A DNA stretch of 48,696 bases from Candidatus Thiopontia autotrophica (GCA_014384675.1 JACNFK010000022.1:1-48696); one strand, 5' to 3'; shown: positions 8,613 through 19,098, counted from the first letter of the stretch. The notes: generated from the sequence alone by a model not told the origin. Numbers and translations are program-made.

Positions 8613-10388
8613 CTATCTCTTCTTTGGAGGCATCAGATCTGTAATGGTCCCCTCAGCCATCTCCGCGGCAAAACAGAGGGTCTCGGAGAGGGTTGGGTGT
8701 GGATGGATGGTTAGGCCAATATCCTCCATATCCGAACCCATCTCGATTCCCAGTACAGCCTCGGCAATCAGTTCGCCAGCATTGGTTCCAACCATGGCGG
8801 CACCGATCAGGCGGCCTGTCTCCTTGTCAAACAATGCCTTGGTCAGCCCCTCATCTCGACCGATACTGAGACTGCGGCCACTAGCTGCCCAAGGGAAGGC
8901 CCCTTTTATATAGTCAATCCCCTGCGCCTTGGCTTCAATCTCGGTCAGCCCAGCCCATGCCACCTCTGGATCGGTATAGGCAACAGAGGGGATGGTCAGC
9001 GGTTCAAACACCGACTTGTGACCAGCGATCACCTCTGCTGCCACCTTTGCCTCATGGGTCGCTTTATGTGCCAACATCGGCTGTCCAACAACATCACCAA
9101 TGGCAAAAATATGGGGGACATTGGTTCTCATCTGTCCATCTGCGGGAATAAACCCCCATTCATCAACAACTACACCCGCCTTCTCTGCATCGATCAGTTT
9201 TCCATTTGGAGCGCGTCCAACAGAGACCAGCACCGCATCAAATAGATCCTCTTCAGGAGCCTTGGCCCCTTCAAAACTGACCTTTATACCACTGTCCGTG
9301 GCCTCCATCGCCGACACCCTGGTCTTGAGATAGATGTTTTCATATTTTTTACCGATCCGCCTCTGTAGTGGACGGATAATATCCTTGTCCGCACCTGGAA
9401 TTAGTGAATCCTGCATCTCCACCACGGTGATCTTTGAACCCAGCGCCTCATAGACGGTCGCCATCTCCAGGCCGATAATCCCACCACCAACAATTAACAG
9501 GCGCCCCGGAATCTCCTTGAGACGCAGTGCATCGGTGGAGTCCCAGACCCGTGGATCATCGTGCGGAAAGACCGGGATCTCCACAGAGCGAGAACCTGCC
9601 GCAATAATGGAATGCTCAAAAGAGATACTCTTCTCCCCATCTGCGGTCTCGACCGCGATGGTATTGGGGGAGGTGAACCTACCCTCCCCGGTAACCACCT
9701 CAACCTTGCGCTGTTTTGCCAGCATCCCCAGGCCACCGGTAAGACGGGTAACAACCCCATCCTTCCAGGAGCGAATCTCATCAAGATCAATCTCGGGCTT
9801 ACTGAAACGAACCCCGTGGTCAGCCATGGAGTTGGCCTCATTGAGAACCTGTGCAGTGTGAAGTAGTGCCTTGGATGGAATACAGCCGACATTTAGGCAG
9901 ACCCCACCTATTGATGGATGACGCTCAACCATAACCACCTTCTTGCCAAGGTCGGCCGCACGGAAGGCGGCTGTATAACCACCAGGTCCTGAACCAAGCA
10001 CCAGTACCTCTGCATGGATATCTGCATCACTAGCAGGGGCAGTAGCAGCCTGTGGTGCTACCGCACCGTTATTTTCTTCAGCATCCTCACTACTCTCAGC
10101 TGTCTGTTGACCATCACTATCGGCAACACTGTCGTCTGCCGCACCATCTGCTGAGGTGATATCCATTACAAGAATTAGGTCACCCTCGGAGATCTTGTCT
10201 CCAATTGATGCCTTGATCTCTCCCACCGTACCATCGTATGGCGATGGGATCTCCATGGTCGCTTTGTCACTCTCAAGCGAGATCAGTGAATCCTCTTTGG
10301 CAACACTATCCCCCGGTGAAACCAGGATCTCAATTACCTCAACCCCATCAAAATCACCGATATCCGGCACTCTTACTTCTGTAGTCAT
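8613..10388 (-). CDS. lpdA: Dihydrolipoyl dehydrogenase with N-terminal lipoyl domain (PDH complex E3)
   Basis: At 591 residues this E3 is longer than the usual 470, because a biotinyl/lipoyl domain (about residues 1-80, lipoylation site Lys42 in ESDKATMEI) precedes the flavoprotein. An acidic/Ala-rich linker (about 81-125) joins them. The FAD motif is [11 protein letters not shown] (131-141), the redox disulfide is Cys164/Cys169 in [13 protein letters not shown], and HPHPTLSE near the end is the interface His-Glu motif. It reoxidises dihydrolipoyl groups with NAD+. Its ATG overlaps the aceF stop by one base, so it is the last gene of aceE-aceF-lpdA. Confidence 0.96.
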   Translation of the reverse strand: MTTEVRVPDIGDFDGVEVIEILVSPGDSVAKEDSLISLESDKATMEIPSPYDGTVGEIKASIGDKISEGDLILVMDITSADGAADDSVADSDGQQTAESSEDAEENNGAVAPQAATAPASDADIHAEVLVLGSGPGGYTAAFRAADLGKKVVMVERHPSIGGVCLNVGCIPSKALLHTAQVLNEANSMADHGVRFSKPEIDLDEIRSWKDGVVTRLTGGLGMLAKQRKVEVVTGEGRFTSPNTIAVETADGEKSISFEHSIIAAGSRSVEIPVFPHDDPRVWDSTDALRLKEIPGRLLIVGGGIIGLEMATVYEALGSKITVVEMQDSLIPGADKDIIRPLQRRIGKKYENIYLKTRVSAMEATDSGIKVSFEGAKAPEEDLFDAVLVSVGRAPNGKLIDAEKAGVVVDEWGFIPADGQMRTNVPHIFAIGDVVGQPMLAHKATHEAKVAAEVIAGHKSVFEPLTIPSVAYTDPEVAWAGLTEIEAKAQGIDYIKGAFPWAASGRSLSIGRDEGLTKALFDKETGRLIGAAMVGTNAGELIAEAVLGIEMGSDMEDIGLTIHPHPTLSETLCFAAEMAEGTITDLMPPKKR

Positions 10389-11689
10389 CAGAGTAGCACC
10401 TTGCAGTATTCACGCAGTAGCTGATTGAGCCTGGTGATAAAACGGGCGCCATCTGCACCATCGATAACACGGTGATCATAGGAGAGCGCCAACGGTAGCA
10501 TCAGACGCGGCTCAAACTCGGTTCCACTCCATACTGGCTTGGTCTGGGAGCGTGCAACCCCAAGGATTGCCACCTCAGGGGCGTTCACAATAGGGGTGAA
10601 CTGGGTACCTCCAATACCGCCAAGACTGGAGATGGAGAAGGTACCACCCTGCAGATCATCGCCCTTCAATTTGCCATCACGGGCACGTGAACTGATCTCC
10701 ATCAACTCCTCTGCCAGATCGTATACACCCTTGCGATCCACCTCTCTGACTACCGGCACCATCAATCCATTCGGGGTATCTACCGCCACCCCGATATTGT
10801 AGTAGTTCTTGATGATCAGCTGCTCATTGTCGAGATCGAGAGAGGCGTTAAACTGTGGAAACTCCTTGAGGGCCGCAACTACCGCCTTCATGATAAAGAC
10901 CAGCGGAGTAAGCCTGACCCCCCGTTTTTCCGCCTCCTCCTTGTTGGACTGGCGGAACTCCTCCAATTTGGTTATATCGGCCTCATCAAACTGGGTGACA
11001 TGGGGAATATTGAGCCAACATGCATGTAGATGCTTCCCTGAGATCTTCTTGATCCGGGATAGTGGCTGGCTCTCAGTCTCACCAAATTTGGAAAAATCTG
11101 GAAGTGTAATTTCCGGTATTGCACTTCCCGTAGCCTGTGGAGTAGCGCCACCCGAAAGTGCCGCCTTCACAAACTGCTTTACATCCTCCTTAAGAATTCT
11201 CCCCTTGGGGCCCGTCCCTCCAACCTGGGAGAGCACCACCCCGAGTTCACGGGCAAAACGACGAATCGCAGGAGATGCGTGTGCCTTGCCTCCTGTCGCC
11301 GGAGCAACCGGTGCCGCTGGAGTAGCTGTCTGTTGCTGGGCAGGAGTTACTGCCGCAGGAGATGGGGCAGTTGCAGCATGCTCTGCACCACTATCTGTCT
11401 GTGACTCTGCTGGAGATTCAGCCAGTGACTCCGAAACGGCAGCCTCCTCAGCTGACTCCACCATCATGATCAGTGCCCCCTCGGAGACTTTGTCTCCAAC
11501 AGAGACCTTAAGCTCTTTCACCACCCCACCAAACGGGGCGGGGATCTCCATGGTTGCCTTGTCACTCTCCAGGGAGATTAGTGACTCCTCCTGCTCGATC
11601 TCATCTCCGACAGCAACCAGAACCTCAATTACCTCAACCTCCGGGAAGTCCCCAATATCGGGAACAGTGACCTCTCTTATCTCTGCCAT
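10388..11689 (-). CDS. aceF: Dihydrolipoamide acetyltransferase (PDH complex E2)
   Basis: The 433-residue E2 core transfers acetyl groups from lipoyl to CoA. There is a single lipoyl domain (1-80, Lys44 in ESDKATMEI), an Ala/Pro/Ser/Glu-rich flexible linker (about 85-135), the peripheral subunit-binding domain (about 138-174, [13 protein letters not shown] and [11 protein letters not shown]), and a catalytic domain ending with [15 protein letters not shown], where His406 and Asp410 are the CAT-type catalytic pair. E. coli AceF has three lipoyl domains; this one has one, while E3 carries its own. It lies 16 bp after aceE. Confidence 0.96.
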   Translation of the reverse strand: MAEIREVTVPDIGDFPEVEVIEVLVAVGDEIEQEESLISLESDKATMEIPAPFGGVVKELKVSVGDKVSEGALIMMVESAEEAAVSESLAESPAESQTDSGAEHAATAPSPAAVTPAQQQTATPAAPVAPATGGKAHASPAIRRFARELGVVLSQVGGTGPKGRILKEDVKQFVKAALSGGATPQATGSAIPEITLPDFSKFGETESQPLSRIKKISGKHLHACWLNIPHVTQFDEADITKLEEFRQSNKEEAEKRGVRLTPLVFIMKAVVAALKEFPQFNASLDLDNEQLIIKNYYNIGVAVDTPNGLMVPVVREVDRKGVYDLAEELMEISSRARDGKLKGDDLQGGTFSISSLGGIGGTQFTPIVNAPEVAILGVARSQTKPVWSGTEFEPRLMLPLALSYDHRVIDGADGARFITRLNQLLREYCKVLL

Positions 11690-11705
11690 TATCTGATCCC
11701 CTCTG

Positions 11706-14360
11706 TTATCGAGTCACTGGATTGGCACGATCAGCATCAATGCCATACTTGCTGATCGCCTCCGCAACCACTGAGCCATCAATTGAGTCCTCATCTGCCA
11801 GCGCCTTCAGGGCTGCCACCACCACATGATTTCGATCTACCTCAAAGAAATCTCGCAGCTTCTCGCGGGTATCACTGCGCCCAAAGCCATCCGTACCCAG
11901 AGTCTCATAATGACCCGGGATAAAGTCACGAATCTGCTCTGCATAGAGGCGGATATAGTCGGTAGAGGCGATGACAGGACCACTGGCTTCAGCCAGCGAC
12001 TGCGCAACAAAACTCTCTCTTGGTGTTTCGGTTGGATGGAGTCGATTCCAGCGCGCCACATCCTGTCCCTCTCGCGCCAGCTCGTTAAAGCTGGTTACAC
12101 TCCAGATATCAGAGGTGACACCCCAATCGGACTGCAGCATCTCGCTTGCTGCCTCGACCTCACGCAGAATGGCACCGCTCCCCATCAACTGGACGTGGAG
12201 CGTGCCGCTCTCCATCTTGCGAAGTGGATAGATCCCCTTGATGACCCCCTCTTCCACCCCTTCCGGCATATCTGGGTGGGCATAATTCTCGTTCATCACC
12301 GCAATATAGTAGAAGACGTTCTCCTGCTCTGCATACATCCGACGCAGACCATCCTGAATAATGATTGCTAGCTCATAGGTATAGGTTGGGTCGTAGGAGA
12401 TACAGTTGGGGATGGTTCCGGCGAAGATATGGCTATGGCCATCCTGGTGCTGTAGCCCCTCGCCATTAAGGGTGGTTCTGCCCGCAGTTCCACCTATCAT
12501 GAAGCCACGTGCCTGCATATCACCAGCCGCCCACGCCAGATCACCAATACGCTGGAATCCAAACATCGAGTAGTAGATATAGAATGGAATCATGCTGATG
12601 CCGTGGTTGGTATAGGAGGTGGCTGCTGCCATCCACTCCGCCATTGCCCCGGCCTCATTGATCCCCTCCTGCAGGATCTGCCCCTTGGTATCCTCGCGAT
12701 ACCACATTACTTTGTCAGAGTCCTCCGGCTCATAGAGCTGACCAGACGAGGAGTAGATGCCAAGCTGACGGAACATCCCCTCCATTCCGAAGGTACGGGC
12801 CTCATCCGGGACGATTGGCACCACATGGTTACCGATCTTCTTGTCTCTTGCCAAAGTAGAGAGCATGCGCACAAAAGCCATGGTGGTAGAGAGTTCCCGT
12901 TTGCCACTGCCCTTGGTAAGTGCCTCAAAAGCATCCAGCCCCGGAATCTCCAGTGGCTCATCATCCTGTCTGCGCTCCGGTAGATATCCACCCAACTCCT
13001 TGCGACGCTGGTGGAGATATTTAAGCTCCTCACTATCCTTCTCCGGGCAGATAAATGGAATCTCCTCCATCTCTGCATCGGAGACCGGAATACTGAAGCG
13101 GTCACGGAAACGGCGCATATGCTCCAGCCCCATCTTCTTCTGGGAGTGGGTTGCATTCTGCCCCTCACCAGCCTCACCCATTCCATACCCCTTGACCGTC
13201 TTGGCGAGGATAACAGTGGGCTGCCCCTTGTGTGCCTTGGCTGCACTATAGGCTGCATAAATTTTGCGGGGATCGTGGCCGCCACGCTGTAGCTTCCAGA
13301 TATCCTGATCTGTCATATCGGAGACAAGATCAAGCAGCTCCGGATATTTGCCAAAGAAGTGTTTGCGAACGAAGGCTCCATCCTTTGATTTGTAAGCCTG
13401 ATAGTCACCATCGACCACCTCTTCCATCCGCTTCAGCAGCAGACCGCTCTTGTCTTTCGTCAACAGGGCATCCCAACCAGAGCCCCAGATAACCTTGATT
13501 ACATTCCAACCTGCACCACGGAACAGAGCCTCCAGCTCCTGAATAATCTTGCCATTGCCACGGACCGGGCCATCCAGCCGCTGCAGGTTACAGTTGATGA
13601 CAAAGGTGAGATTATCGAGCTTCTCACGCCCAGCCAGGGTCACCGCACCCAGCGACTCAGGCTCATCCATCTCACCATCACCAAGGTAGGCCCAGACCTG
13701 ACGCCCTTCGGTATCCAGCACCTCCCGATGGTGGAGGTACTTCATAAAGCGGGCCTGATAGATTGACTGAATCGGCCCCAGACCCATGGAGACTGTCGGG
13801 AACTGCCAGAAGTCACGCATCAACCAGGGGTGCGGATATGACGAGATCCCCTTGCCGTCGGACTCAAAACGGAAATTTTCCAGCTGTTCCCTGGTGATGC
13901 GCCCCTCCAGATATGCACGAGAATAGACCCCGGGGGCGATATGGCCCTGGAAGAAGACCAGATCTCCCCCCTTCTCTGCATCGTTACCCTGAAAGAAGTG
14001 GTTAAAACCGACATCATAGAGGGTGGCCGAGGAGGCAAAGCTGGCAATATGGCCGCCCACATTTCCGGGGCGGTGGTTTGCCTTGACTACGATGGCCATC
14101 GCATTCCAGCGAATATATGCACGCAGTTTATGCTCCAGTGATTGATCCCCTGGAATCCTCTTCTGTTGTGCGACAGGAATGGTATTAACGTAGGCTGTAT
14201 TGGAGCTGTAGGGCAGGTTTGCCCCTGAGCGGCGAGCCCGGTCAATCATCTTCTCGATCAGATAGTGGGCGCGGTCCGAGCCCTCAAATTCAATAACAGA
14301 CTCCAGCGCCTCCAGCCACTCCTGAGTCTCCTGTGGATCCTTATCACTCATCTCTGACAT
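11706..14360 (-). CDS. aceE: Pyruvate dehydrogenase E1 component (homodimeric type)
   Basis: The 884-residue thiamin-diphosphate enzyme decarboxylates pyruvate and acetylates E2. [19 protein letters not shown], the [21 protein letters not shown] segment, and the ThDP motif [30 protein letters not shown] (written here only as GDGEMDEPE...NLTFVIN) identify the single-chain gammaproteobacterial E1 rather than the alpha/beta type. [15 protein letters not shown] and HQDGHSHI lie in the second half. Length is normal. It heads the minus-strand operon; the promoter should lie in 14361-14478, where two 13-bp direct repeats are present. Confidence 0.97.
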   Translation of the reverse strand: MSEMSDKDPQETQEWLEALESVIEFEGSDRAHYLIEKMIDRARRSGANLPYSSNTAYVNTIPVAQQKRIPGDQSLEHKLRAYIRWNAMAIVVKANHRPGNVGGHIASFASSATLYDVGFNHFFQGNDAEKGGDLVFFQGHIAPGVYSRAYLEGRITREQLENFRFESDGKGISSYPHPWLMRDFWQFPTVSMGLGPIQSIYQARFMKYLHHREVLDTEGRQVWAYLGDGEMDEPESLGAVTLAGREKLDNLTFVINCNLQRLDGPVRGNGKIIQELEALFRGAGWNVIKVIWGSGWDALLTKDKSGLLLKRMEEVVDGDYQAYKSKDGAFVRKHFFGKYPELLDLVSDMTDQDIWKLQRGGHDPRKIYAAYSAAKAHKGQPTVILAKTVKGYGMGEAGEGQNATHSQKKMGLEHMRRFRDRFSIPVSDAEMEEIPFICPEKDSEELKYLHQRRKELGGYLPERRQDDEPLEIPGLDAFEALTKGSGKRELSTTMAFVRMLSTLARDKKIGNHVVPIVPDEARTFGMEGMFRQLGIYSSSGQLYEPEDSDKVMWYREDTKGQILQEGINEAGAMAEWMAAATSYTNHGISMIPFYIYYSMFGFQRIGDLAWAAGDMQARGFMIGGTAGRTTLNGEGLQHQDGHSHIFAGTIPNCISYDPTYTYELAIIIQDGLRRMYAEQENVFYYIAVMNENYAHPDMPEGVEEGVIKGIYPLRKMESGTLHVQLMGSGAILREVEAASEMLQSDWGVTSDIWSVTSFNELAREGQDVARWNRLHPTETPRESFVAQSLAEASGPVIASTDYIRLYAEQIRDFIPGHYETLGTDGFGRSDTREKLRDFFEVDRNHVVVAALKALADEDSIDGSVVAEAISKYGIDADRANPVTR

Positions 14361-14411
14361 TGATAGCCTCTTGGATATAAATAGTTGGCAATTGACGATT
14401 AAGGCATCACC

Positions 14412-14467
14412 CTGAATAAGTCAATATTAATGGATAGTATGATCGTTTTTTTGGCTGAATAGGTCAA
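14412..14467. promoter_or_regulatory. Pair of 13-bp direct repeats upstream of aceE
   Basis: CTGAATAAGTCAA (14412-14424) and CTGAATAGGTCAA (14455-14467) differ at one base and are 43 bp apart, about four helical turns. On the aceE strand each begins TTGAC, so they could be -35 elements or operator half-sites. No PdhR-type palindrome was recognised. Confidence 0.4.
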
Positions 14468-14477
14468 GGAAACCTAT

Positions 14478-14642
14478 TACCCAAATCCACAGATAGAAAC
14501 ATGAATACTGCACAACATCTTGACCCATATAGCAATATTTGCTTCCTTGGGTGTATCAATAAGTACACCGCGCGGAATCAAATTTGCTCTATGGATCAAT
14601 CTGTTGCACATTATCCTACGTTTCTATCTGGGGATTTGGGTA
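14478..14642. mobile_element. 161-bp palindromic element flanked by TA (IS630/mariner-like MITE candidate)
   Basis: The outer arms CCCAAATCCACAGATAGAAAC (ends at 14500) and GTTTCTATCTGGGGATTTGGG (starts at 14620) are near-perfect complements and both are bordered by TA. A second inverted pair lies inside (14509-14540 with 14580-14610), and a central GGTGTA / TACACC hairpin (14550-14569) closes it. The whole unit can fold into one long imperfect cruciform. It encodes nothing. TA flanks suggest mobilisation by a Tc1/mariner-type (IS630) transposase, which is inference. Confidence 0.6.
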
Positions 14643-14687
14643 TTATTTTTAGAGGAAAAAGCCGGTAAATTGTGACATGATTTGATA

Positions 14688-15731
14688 ATGACCAACTCCA
14701 TCACAATTGTACGCCCAGATGACTGGCACCTCCATCTCAGAGATGGTGACGCAATGAGCTCGGTGGTACGAGACAGTGCAGAACGCTTTGGTCGCGCCAT
14801 CATAATGCCAAATCTCTCTCCACCAGTAACAACTGTAACTGCAGCACTCCAGTATAGAGATAGAATTCTTGCGCAGATACCAGATCATATGGCATTTGAA
14901 CCACTGATGACCCTCTACCTTACTGACAACACGGATCCTGGAGAGATCAGGTCGGCGGTCGATAGTGGACAGATTACAGCAGCCAAACTATACCCTGCCG
15001 GAGCAACAACAAATTCCGACTCTGGAGTAACCGATATCTCAAACATCATGGGTGTCCTTGAGATGATGGCTGAGGTTAATCTGCCTCTGCTCGTGCATGG
15101 TGAGGTCACCAATCCAGAGATTGATATATTTGATCGTGAGGCTATCTTTATTGAACAAACTCTTGCCCCCCTTGCCGAGAGACTACCATCGCTACGTATA
15201 GTGCTTGAGCATATTACCACTATCAGTGGTGTCCAGTTTGTACAGGAGTCATCGGAAAATATTGCGGCAACCATTACCGCACATCATCTATTAATGAATA
15301 GAAACGCCATATTCAGTGGCGGAATCAACCCTCATCACTACTGTCTTCCCGTTCTTAAACGAGAGCAACACCGGGTTGCGCTTGTTGAAGCTGCGACCAG
15401 CGGCAATAGAAAGTTTTTTTCAGGAACCGATAGTGCCCCCCACTCCCGCAGTGCTAAAGAGAGCAGTTGCGGCTGTGCCGGCATGTATACGGCTCACGCA
15501 GCGGTTGAGCTTTATGCAGAGGCCTTTGATCAGGCTGGAGCTCTGGATAAATTAGAGGGATTTGCCAGTTTCCATGGTGCAGATTTTTATAATCTGCCCA
15601 GAAACAGGGAGAAAATCACTCTGGAGAGAAAAGAGTGGATTGTGCCTTCCGAACTGCCATTTGGAGATGACACCCTGATCCCTCTTCGTGCCAATGATAA
15701 AGTTCTGTGGAGCATCCTTCCGCAACACTAA
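14688..15731 (+). CDS. pyrC: Dihydroorotase
   Basis: This monofunctional, E. coli-type dihydroorotase (347 residues from the ATG) cyclises carbamoyl aspartate. [10 protein letters not shown] gives the first two zinc-binding histidines (14 and 16), [12 protein letters not shown] the carboxylated lysine, then LLVHGEV, LEHITT and GTDSAPHS supply the remaining metal ligands and catalytic Asp. I chose the ATG at 14688 over an in-frame TTG six bases earlier because family members start close to the [11 protein letters not shown] segment. No convincing ribosome-binding site is visible. It appears monocistronic and is followed by a miniature element 11 bp after its stop. Confidence 0.95.
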   Translation: MTNSITIVRPDDWHLHLRDGDAMSSVVRDSAERFGRAIIMPNLSPPVTTVTAALQYRDRILAQIPDHMAFEPLMTLYLTDNTDPGEIRSAVDSGQITAAKLYPAGATTNSDSGVTDISNIMGVLEMMAEVNLPLLVHGEVTNPEIDIFDREAIFIEQTLAPLAERLPSLRIVLEHITTISGVQFVQESSENIAATITAHHLLMNRNAIFSGGINPHHYCLPVLKREQHRVALVEAATSGNRKFFSGTDSAPHSRSAKESSCGCAGMYTAHAAVELYAEAFDQAGALDKLEGFASFHGADFYNLPRNREKITLERKEWIVPSELPFGDDTLIPLRANDKVLWSILPQH

Positions 15732-15742
15732 GTAATAGCTAA

Positions 15743-15891
15743 GGAGGCTCTGATTAAGTCACTTCGTGACCCAATCAGATCTCCCTTACAAGTTATTCTA
15801 TGGGGGAAGGGTTATGGTTCAGTATGTTACAACAACACCTATAGAGCCCTTCCCCCAAACCCCCATCCCATTAAGCTTTTTCAGAGGTTCC
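15743..15891. mobile_element. IS5-type miniature element, copy 1 (149 bp)
   Basis: The terminal inverted repeats GGAGGCTCTGATTAAG and (complement) GGAACCTCTGAAAAAG match at 12 of 16 positions. The element is flanked on both sides by CTAA (15739-15742 and 15892-15895), a 4-bp target duplication of the YTAR kind made by IS5-group transposases. Near one end is the hairpin GTCAC TTC GTGAC. No coding capacity. It shares almost its full length with the inverted copy at 39455-39603. Confidence 0.85.
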
Positions 15892-15907
15892 CTAAATCTT
15901 CGGCGGG

Positions 15908-16444
15908 CTAAGATTTGCTGTTTTTTGATCTACAAGAGAGTCGATACTTGTCTGGCAACCTTCGTCCGCCTTTAGGTAGACCCAAGTGAGATAGCTCGCA
16001 AAGTGCATTACGGTAGACACTACGCTTGAAGTAGACAACATCGCCAATTGGATCCCAGTAATCTACCCAGCGCCAGGCATCAAATTCAGGATGACTCACA
16101 CTATTCAGCTTCACCTCCGAGTCGTGTGAAACCAGGCGTAACAGGAACCATTTCTGCTTCTGTCCTATACAGAGTGGACTTTGCCCTCCACGAATACAGC
16201 GTTTTGGTAGCCTGTATTTGAGCCAGCCACGAGTCTGTCCCAGCAGCTCAACATGCTCCGGCAACAACCCGATCTCCTCGTGCAACTCTCGGTAGAGAGC
16301 ATCTTCTGGTGTCTCATTCTCATCAATACCGCCCTGTGGAAACTGCCACCCATCCTGGCCAATGCGGCGCCCCCAGAAAAGCTTACCCTCTCTATTGATG
16401 ACAATAATCCCTACATTGGGACGATATCCACTTTCATCAATCAC
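15908..16444 (-). CDS. rppH: RNA pyrophosphohydrolase
   Basis: The 178-residue Nudix enzyme removes pyrophosphate from triphosphorylated mRNA 5' ends and so starts RNase E decay. The Nudix box covers residues 38-60 ([23 protein letters not shown] in outline GGx5Ex7REx2EExGx), preceded by GWQFPQG. The N-terminus [15 protein letters not shown] aligns with E. coli RppH, so the GTG at 16444 is the likely start. Tail residues are basic. It is divergent from the HAD-type phosphatase gene across 102 bp. Confidence 0.95.
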   Translation of the reverse strand: MIDESGYRPNVGIIVINREGKLFWGRRIGQDGWQFPQGGIDENETPEDALYRELHEEIGLLPEHVELLGQTRGWLKYRLPKRCIRGGQSPLCIGQKQKWFLLRLVSHDSEVKLNSVSHPEFDAWRWVDYWDPIGDVVYFKRSVYRNALCELSHLGLPKGGRRLPDKYRLSCRSKNSKS

Positions 16445-16546
16445 TTGTACAAACCACGCAAATTATTTTTGTTATCAAACGTTTTTACTATTGCATTGGA
16501 GTCTATCACAGAAGTGTAACGGAGGCGCTTCCTGTACAATGCGCTG

Positions 16547-17203
16547 ATGGCACTGGCTATTTTTGATCTCGACAACACCCTGATTGGTGGGGACAGCGAC
16601 CACCTTTGGGGGGAATTTCTGATTCGTCACAATTATGTAGATGGCGAGTTCTATCAAAAAGAGAATGATCGCTTCTATAGAGAGTACCAGCATGGCAGTC
16701 TTGATATACACGACTGGCTTGAGTTTCAGCTCAAACCCCTTGCTGCCCACTCGCTCACAGAACTGCAACAGTGGCGTAAGGATTTCATCGAAGAGGAGAT
16801 ACACCCAATTCTTCTACCCAAGGCTGCCGAGTTAATCGATACTCATCGCCGCAAAGGGGACAGATTATTGATCATCACAGCAACCAACAGCTTCATTACA
16901 GAACCAATCGCCTCAATACTGGGGATTACAGATCTCATTGCCACTGATCCAGAGTTGATAGATGGAGAGTACACTGGTGCTGTTTATGGTATTCCGTCAT
17001 ATCAGGATGGGAAAATTGACAGATTAAACAGCTGGCTTAAACAGCAGGATGTCACCATGGATGGAAGCTGTTTTTACAGCGACTCTCACAACGATCTTCC
17101 TCTACTGAAAATTGTCGATAATCCTGTAGCGGTTGATCCGGACAATATATTGATGGATACGGCAAAAGAGAGAGAGTGGCCAATTATCTCTCTGCGCAGT
17201 TAA
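16547..17203 (+). CDS. HAD superfamily IB phosphatase (SerB/CicA-like)
   Basis: The 218-residue cytosolic phosphatase has the HAD motif I FDLDNTL (Asp7 nucleophile, Asp9 acid/base), motif II in IITATNS, and motif IV in YSDSHNDLPLL. The SDSHNDLP pattern and helical cap between motifs I and II place it in subfamily IB, near phosphoserine phosphatase and CicA-like proteins. Physiological substrate is not predictable; a serB assignment is not justified. It is followed after 29 bp by hemJ on the same strand and may share a transcript with it. Confidence 0.85.
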   Translation: MALAIFDLDNTLIGGDSDHLWGEFLIRHNYVDGEFYQKENDRFYREYQHGSLDIHDWLEFQLKPLAAHSLTELQQWRKDFIEEEIHPILLPKAAELIDTHRRKGDRLLIITATNSFITEPIASILGITDLIATDPELIDGEYTGAVYGIPSYQDGKIDRLNSWLKQQDVTMDGSCFYSDSHNDLPLLKIVDNPVAVDPDNILMDTAKEREWPIISLRS

Positions 17204-17232
17204 GATACTCATGAACAGATGAGCATGGATCA

Positions 17233-17742
17233 ATGAATAGAGCCTTTTTGAGAATAGTTCAACCAATAATACTGGCAGTTGTTGTCGGCATATTCTATCT
17301 ACTCTTTAGAGATAGTTTTGCTACTGCCAAGGTTATCCACCTGCTTGCTCTTATCTCCTGGTTTGCCGGACTCTTCTATCTGCCCCGTCTCTTTGTCTAC
17401 CATGCAATGACAGATGAAGATGCCGTGGATCAGAATCTTAAGATCATGGAGCACAAGCTCTTCTACTACATTATGACCCCGGCCATGGTGCTCACTCTAT
17501 TGGCTGGATTCTGGATGGTAGAGCTTTGGCAGTGGACTATGCCGGGGTGGCTCCACTCCAAGCTTGGATTGGTACTGCTACTGGTAATCTACCACTACCA
17601 GTGTTGGAGATACCTCAATATGTTCAAAAGTGGCAACAATCAGAAAAGTCACACCTATTACCGGATATTTAACGAGATACCAACACTGCTACTGATTGGT
17701 ATTGTTGTCTTGGTTGTTGTGAAACCAGCCATGAATTATTAA
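17233..17742 (+). CDS. hemJ: Protoporphyrinogen oxidase HemJ
   Basis: This 169-residue membrane protein has four to five helices and the family signatures KVIHLLALISWFAGLFYLPRL (His36 included), LFVYHAM (His57), and WLHSKLGLVLLLVIYH. HemJ oxidises protoporphyrinogen IX to protoporphyrin IX in heme synthesis, in organisms lacking HemG or HemY. Length is slightly above the usual 140-150. Its stop codon overlaps the stop of the convergent A-type Fe-S gene by four bases. Confidence 0.85.
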   Translation: MNRAFLRIVQPIILAVVVGIFYLLFRDSFATAKVIHLLALISWFAGLFYLPRLFVYHAMTDEDAVDQNLKIMEHKLFYYIMTPAMVLTLLAGFWMVELWQWTMPGWLHSKLGLVLLLVIYHYQCWRYLNMFKSGNNQKSHTYYRIFNEIPTLLLIGIVVLVVVKPAMNY

Positions 17743-18101
17743 GAACAACCACCACCTGCAGAGCCGCATGTTCCGCATCCACTATCAGCAGGAGCCTTGG
17801 TGTTATTGAAGACAAAACTTGGGCCCTGTGGGCCATTAACATAGTCAATCTCTACACCATCCAGAGTTGCCAGGCACTGTGGGTCAACATAGATATTCAG
17901 CGCATCAGATTCAAGCACCGCATCTTCATCCCCTACTGAGTCGGCAAATGTCATCCCCCACTGGGTGCCACTGCAGCCACTACCGGCAACATATATACGA
18001 ACACCCTTGATCTCATCATTATCTTCACTCTTCAGAAGAGCTGCTAACTGCTGCTCAGCATCACTGGAAATCTTGAACTCATCACTTACTGCTACTGCCA
18101 T
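17739..18101 (-). CDS. A-type iron-sulfur carrier protein (HesB/IscA family)
   Basis: Starting at the ATG at 18101 gives 120 residues, the usual size; the open frame runs 53 codons further upstream but that part looks non-family and the ATG has AGAGG 11 nt upstream. GSGCSGTQWGM supplies Cys43, the position of the first cluster ligand. The usual C-terminal CxC is replaced by SGCGTCG followed by GGGCS (Cys109, Cys112, Cys119), and there is an extra Cys76. It probably helps assemble or deliver Fe-S clusters. ErpA, IscA and specialised paralogs such as DsrR cannot be told apart from this sequence alone. Confidence 0.82.
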   Translation of the reverse strand: MAVAVSDEFKISSDAEQQLAALLKSEDNDEIKGVRIYVAGSGCSGTQWGMTFADSVGDEDAVLESDALNIYVDPQCLATLDGVEIDYVNGPQGPSFVFNNTKAPADSGCGTCGSAGGGCS

Positions 18102-18265
18102 TACTCTAAAACCTCTTTTCAATTCATTAGGATCGGCTGATTGTACCACCTTATCAACAAAGATGAAGTATTTCCTGACCATTTTAGTGCGAAATAATCT
18201 GGTCTGTACAATGTTGCATACTAAACTATGGCCAAGATCTTGTGCGAACGATAGAATCAACCATT

Positions 18266-19093
18266 ATGAAAAACAGAACAATTGCATTTATTGGTGGCGG
18301 GAATATGGCATTCAGCCTGATTGGTGGCCTGGTTGCCGGAAACTGCCCAGGATCCAATATCCACGTATCTGATCCAAAACAGGAGTCTCTGGATACCATG
18401 GAGAGAGAGTTTGGAATAGTGCCATTTCTTGATGACAACAAATCTGCAATAGATGGGGTTGATGCTATTGTGCTAGCAGTTAAGCCTCAGATCATGAGCG
18501 CTGTTGTAGCAGAGATTAGTGACAGCATAAATGGGACGCCTCTGATTATCTCGATAGCTGCCGGCATCAGAGAGGGCGACCTGCAAAGATGGCTTGGAGG
18601 CGGCTGTGCAATAGTCCGCACCATGCCCAACACTCCAGCACTGCTACAGAGCGGAGCTACAGGCCTCTATGCCAACTCTATGGTCTCTGCTGAGCAGAAA
18701 GAGCTGGCCGAATCCATTATGCGATCTGTCGGAATTACTGCCTGGCTGAGTGAAGAGAGCCAACTTGATGCCGTAACTGCACTATCTGGAAGTGGCCCAG
18801 CCTACTTCTTTCTATTAATGGAGGCGATGGAAGCTGCCGGGGTTGAAATGGGGATACCAGATGAGACTGCTCGCATGCTGACACTTCAGACCGCATTTGG
18901 TGCCGCCAAGATGGCTCTGGAGAGCCCTGAAAGCAGTAGCGAACTGCGCAACAAGGTAACCTCCCCTGGCGGCACTACCGAACAGGCAATCAACACTTTT
19001 CATGATGGTGGCTTTGATGAACTGGTATCAAGAGCTCTAACTTCTGCACGAGATCGCTCCATCGAGCTGGCTGATATCCTGGGAGAAAAATAG
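18266..19093 (+). CDS. proC: Pyrroline-5-carboxylate reductase
   Basis: The enzyme (275 residues from the ATG) reduces pyrroline-5-carboxylate to proline with NAD(P)H. IAFIGGGNMAFSLIGGL is the N-terminal dinucleotide-binding motif, and AVTALSGSGPAYFFLLMEAM with TSPGGTTEQAI is the conserved C-terminal signature. I chose the ATG immediately before KNRTIAFIGG over a GTG 24 bases upstream. It is followed five bases later by yggT, a common pairing in Gammaproteobacteria. The 164-bp gap upstream is shared with the divergent Fe-S protein gene. Confidence 0.96.
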   Translation: MKNRTIAFIGGGNMAFSLIGGLVAGNCPGSNIHVSDPKQESLDTMEREFGIVPFLDDNKSAIDGVDAIVLAVKPQIMSAVVAEISDSINGTPLIISIAAGIREGDLQRWLGGGCAIVRTMPNTPALLQSGATGLYANSMVSAEQKELAESIMRSVGITAWLSEESQLDAVTALSGSGPAYFFLLMEAMEAAGVEMGIPDETARMLTLQTAFGAAKMALESPESSSELRNKVTSPGGTTEQAINTFHDGGFDELVSRALTSARDRSIELADILGEK

Positions 19094-19098
19094 GAACT

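Larger units (their letters stand above)
14361..14687. other. Divergent intergenic region between aceE and pyrC
   Basis: This 327-bp gap has three parts. The aceE-proximal part (14361-14477) should hold the aceE promoter and contains direct repeats of CTGAATARGTCAA. The middle (14478-14642) is a 161-bp palindromic element bounded by TA. The last 45 bp precede pyrC and include AGAGGAAAAA, too far from the ATG to act as its ribosome-binding site. No open reading frame with coding character is present. Confidence 0.7.

Noticed and set aside
8509-8913. 134-residue frame crossing the argG-lpdA gap
   Set aside because: Most of it is antisense to lpdA and Ser/Ala-rich; no ribosome-binding site.
10809-11696. 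295-residue frame opposite aceF
   Set aside because: It is entirely antisense to a certain gene, is rich in Ser/Pro from the linker codons, and has no domain signature.
17739-18260. 173-residue form of the A-type Fe-S protein
   Set aside because: The first 53 residues are unlike the family, and the internal ATG at 18101 has a good ribosome-binding site.
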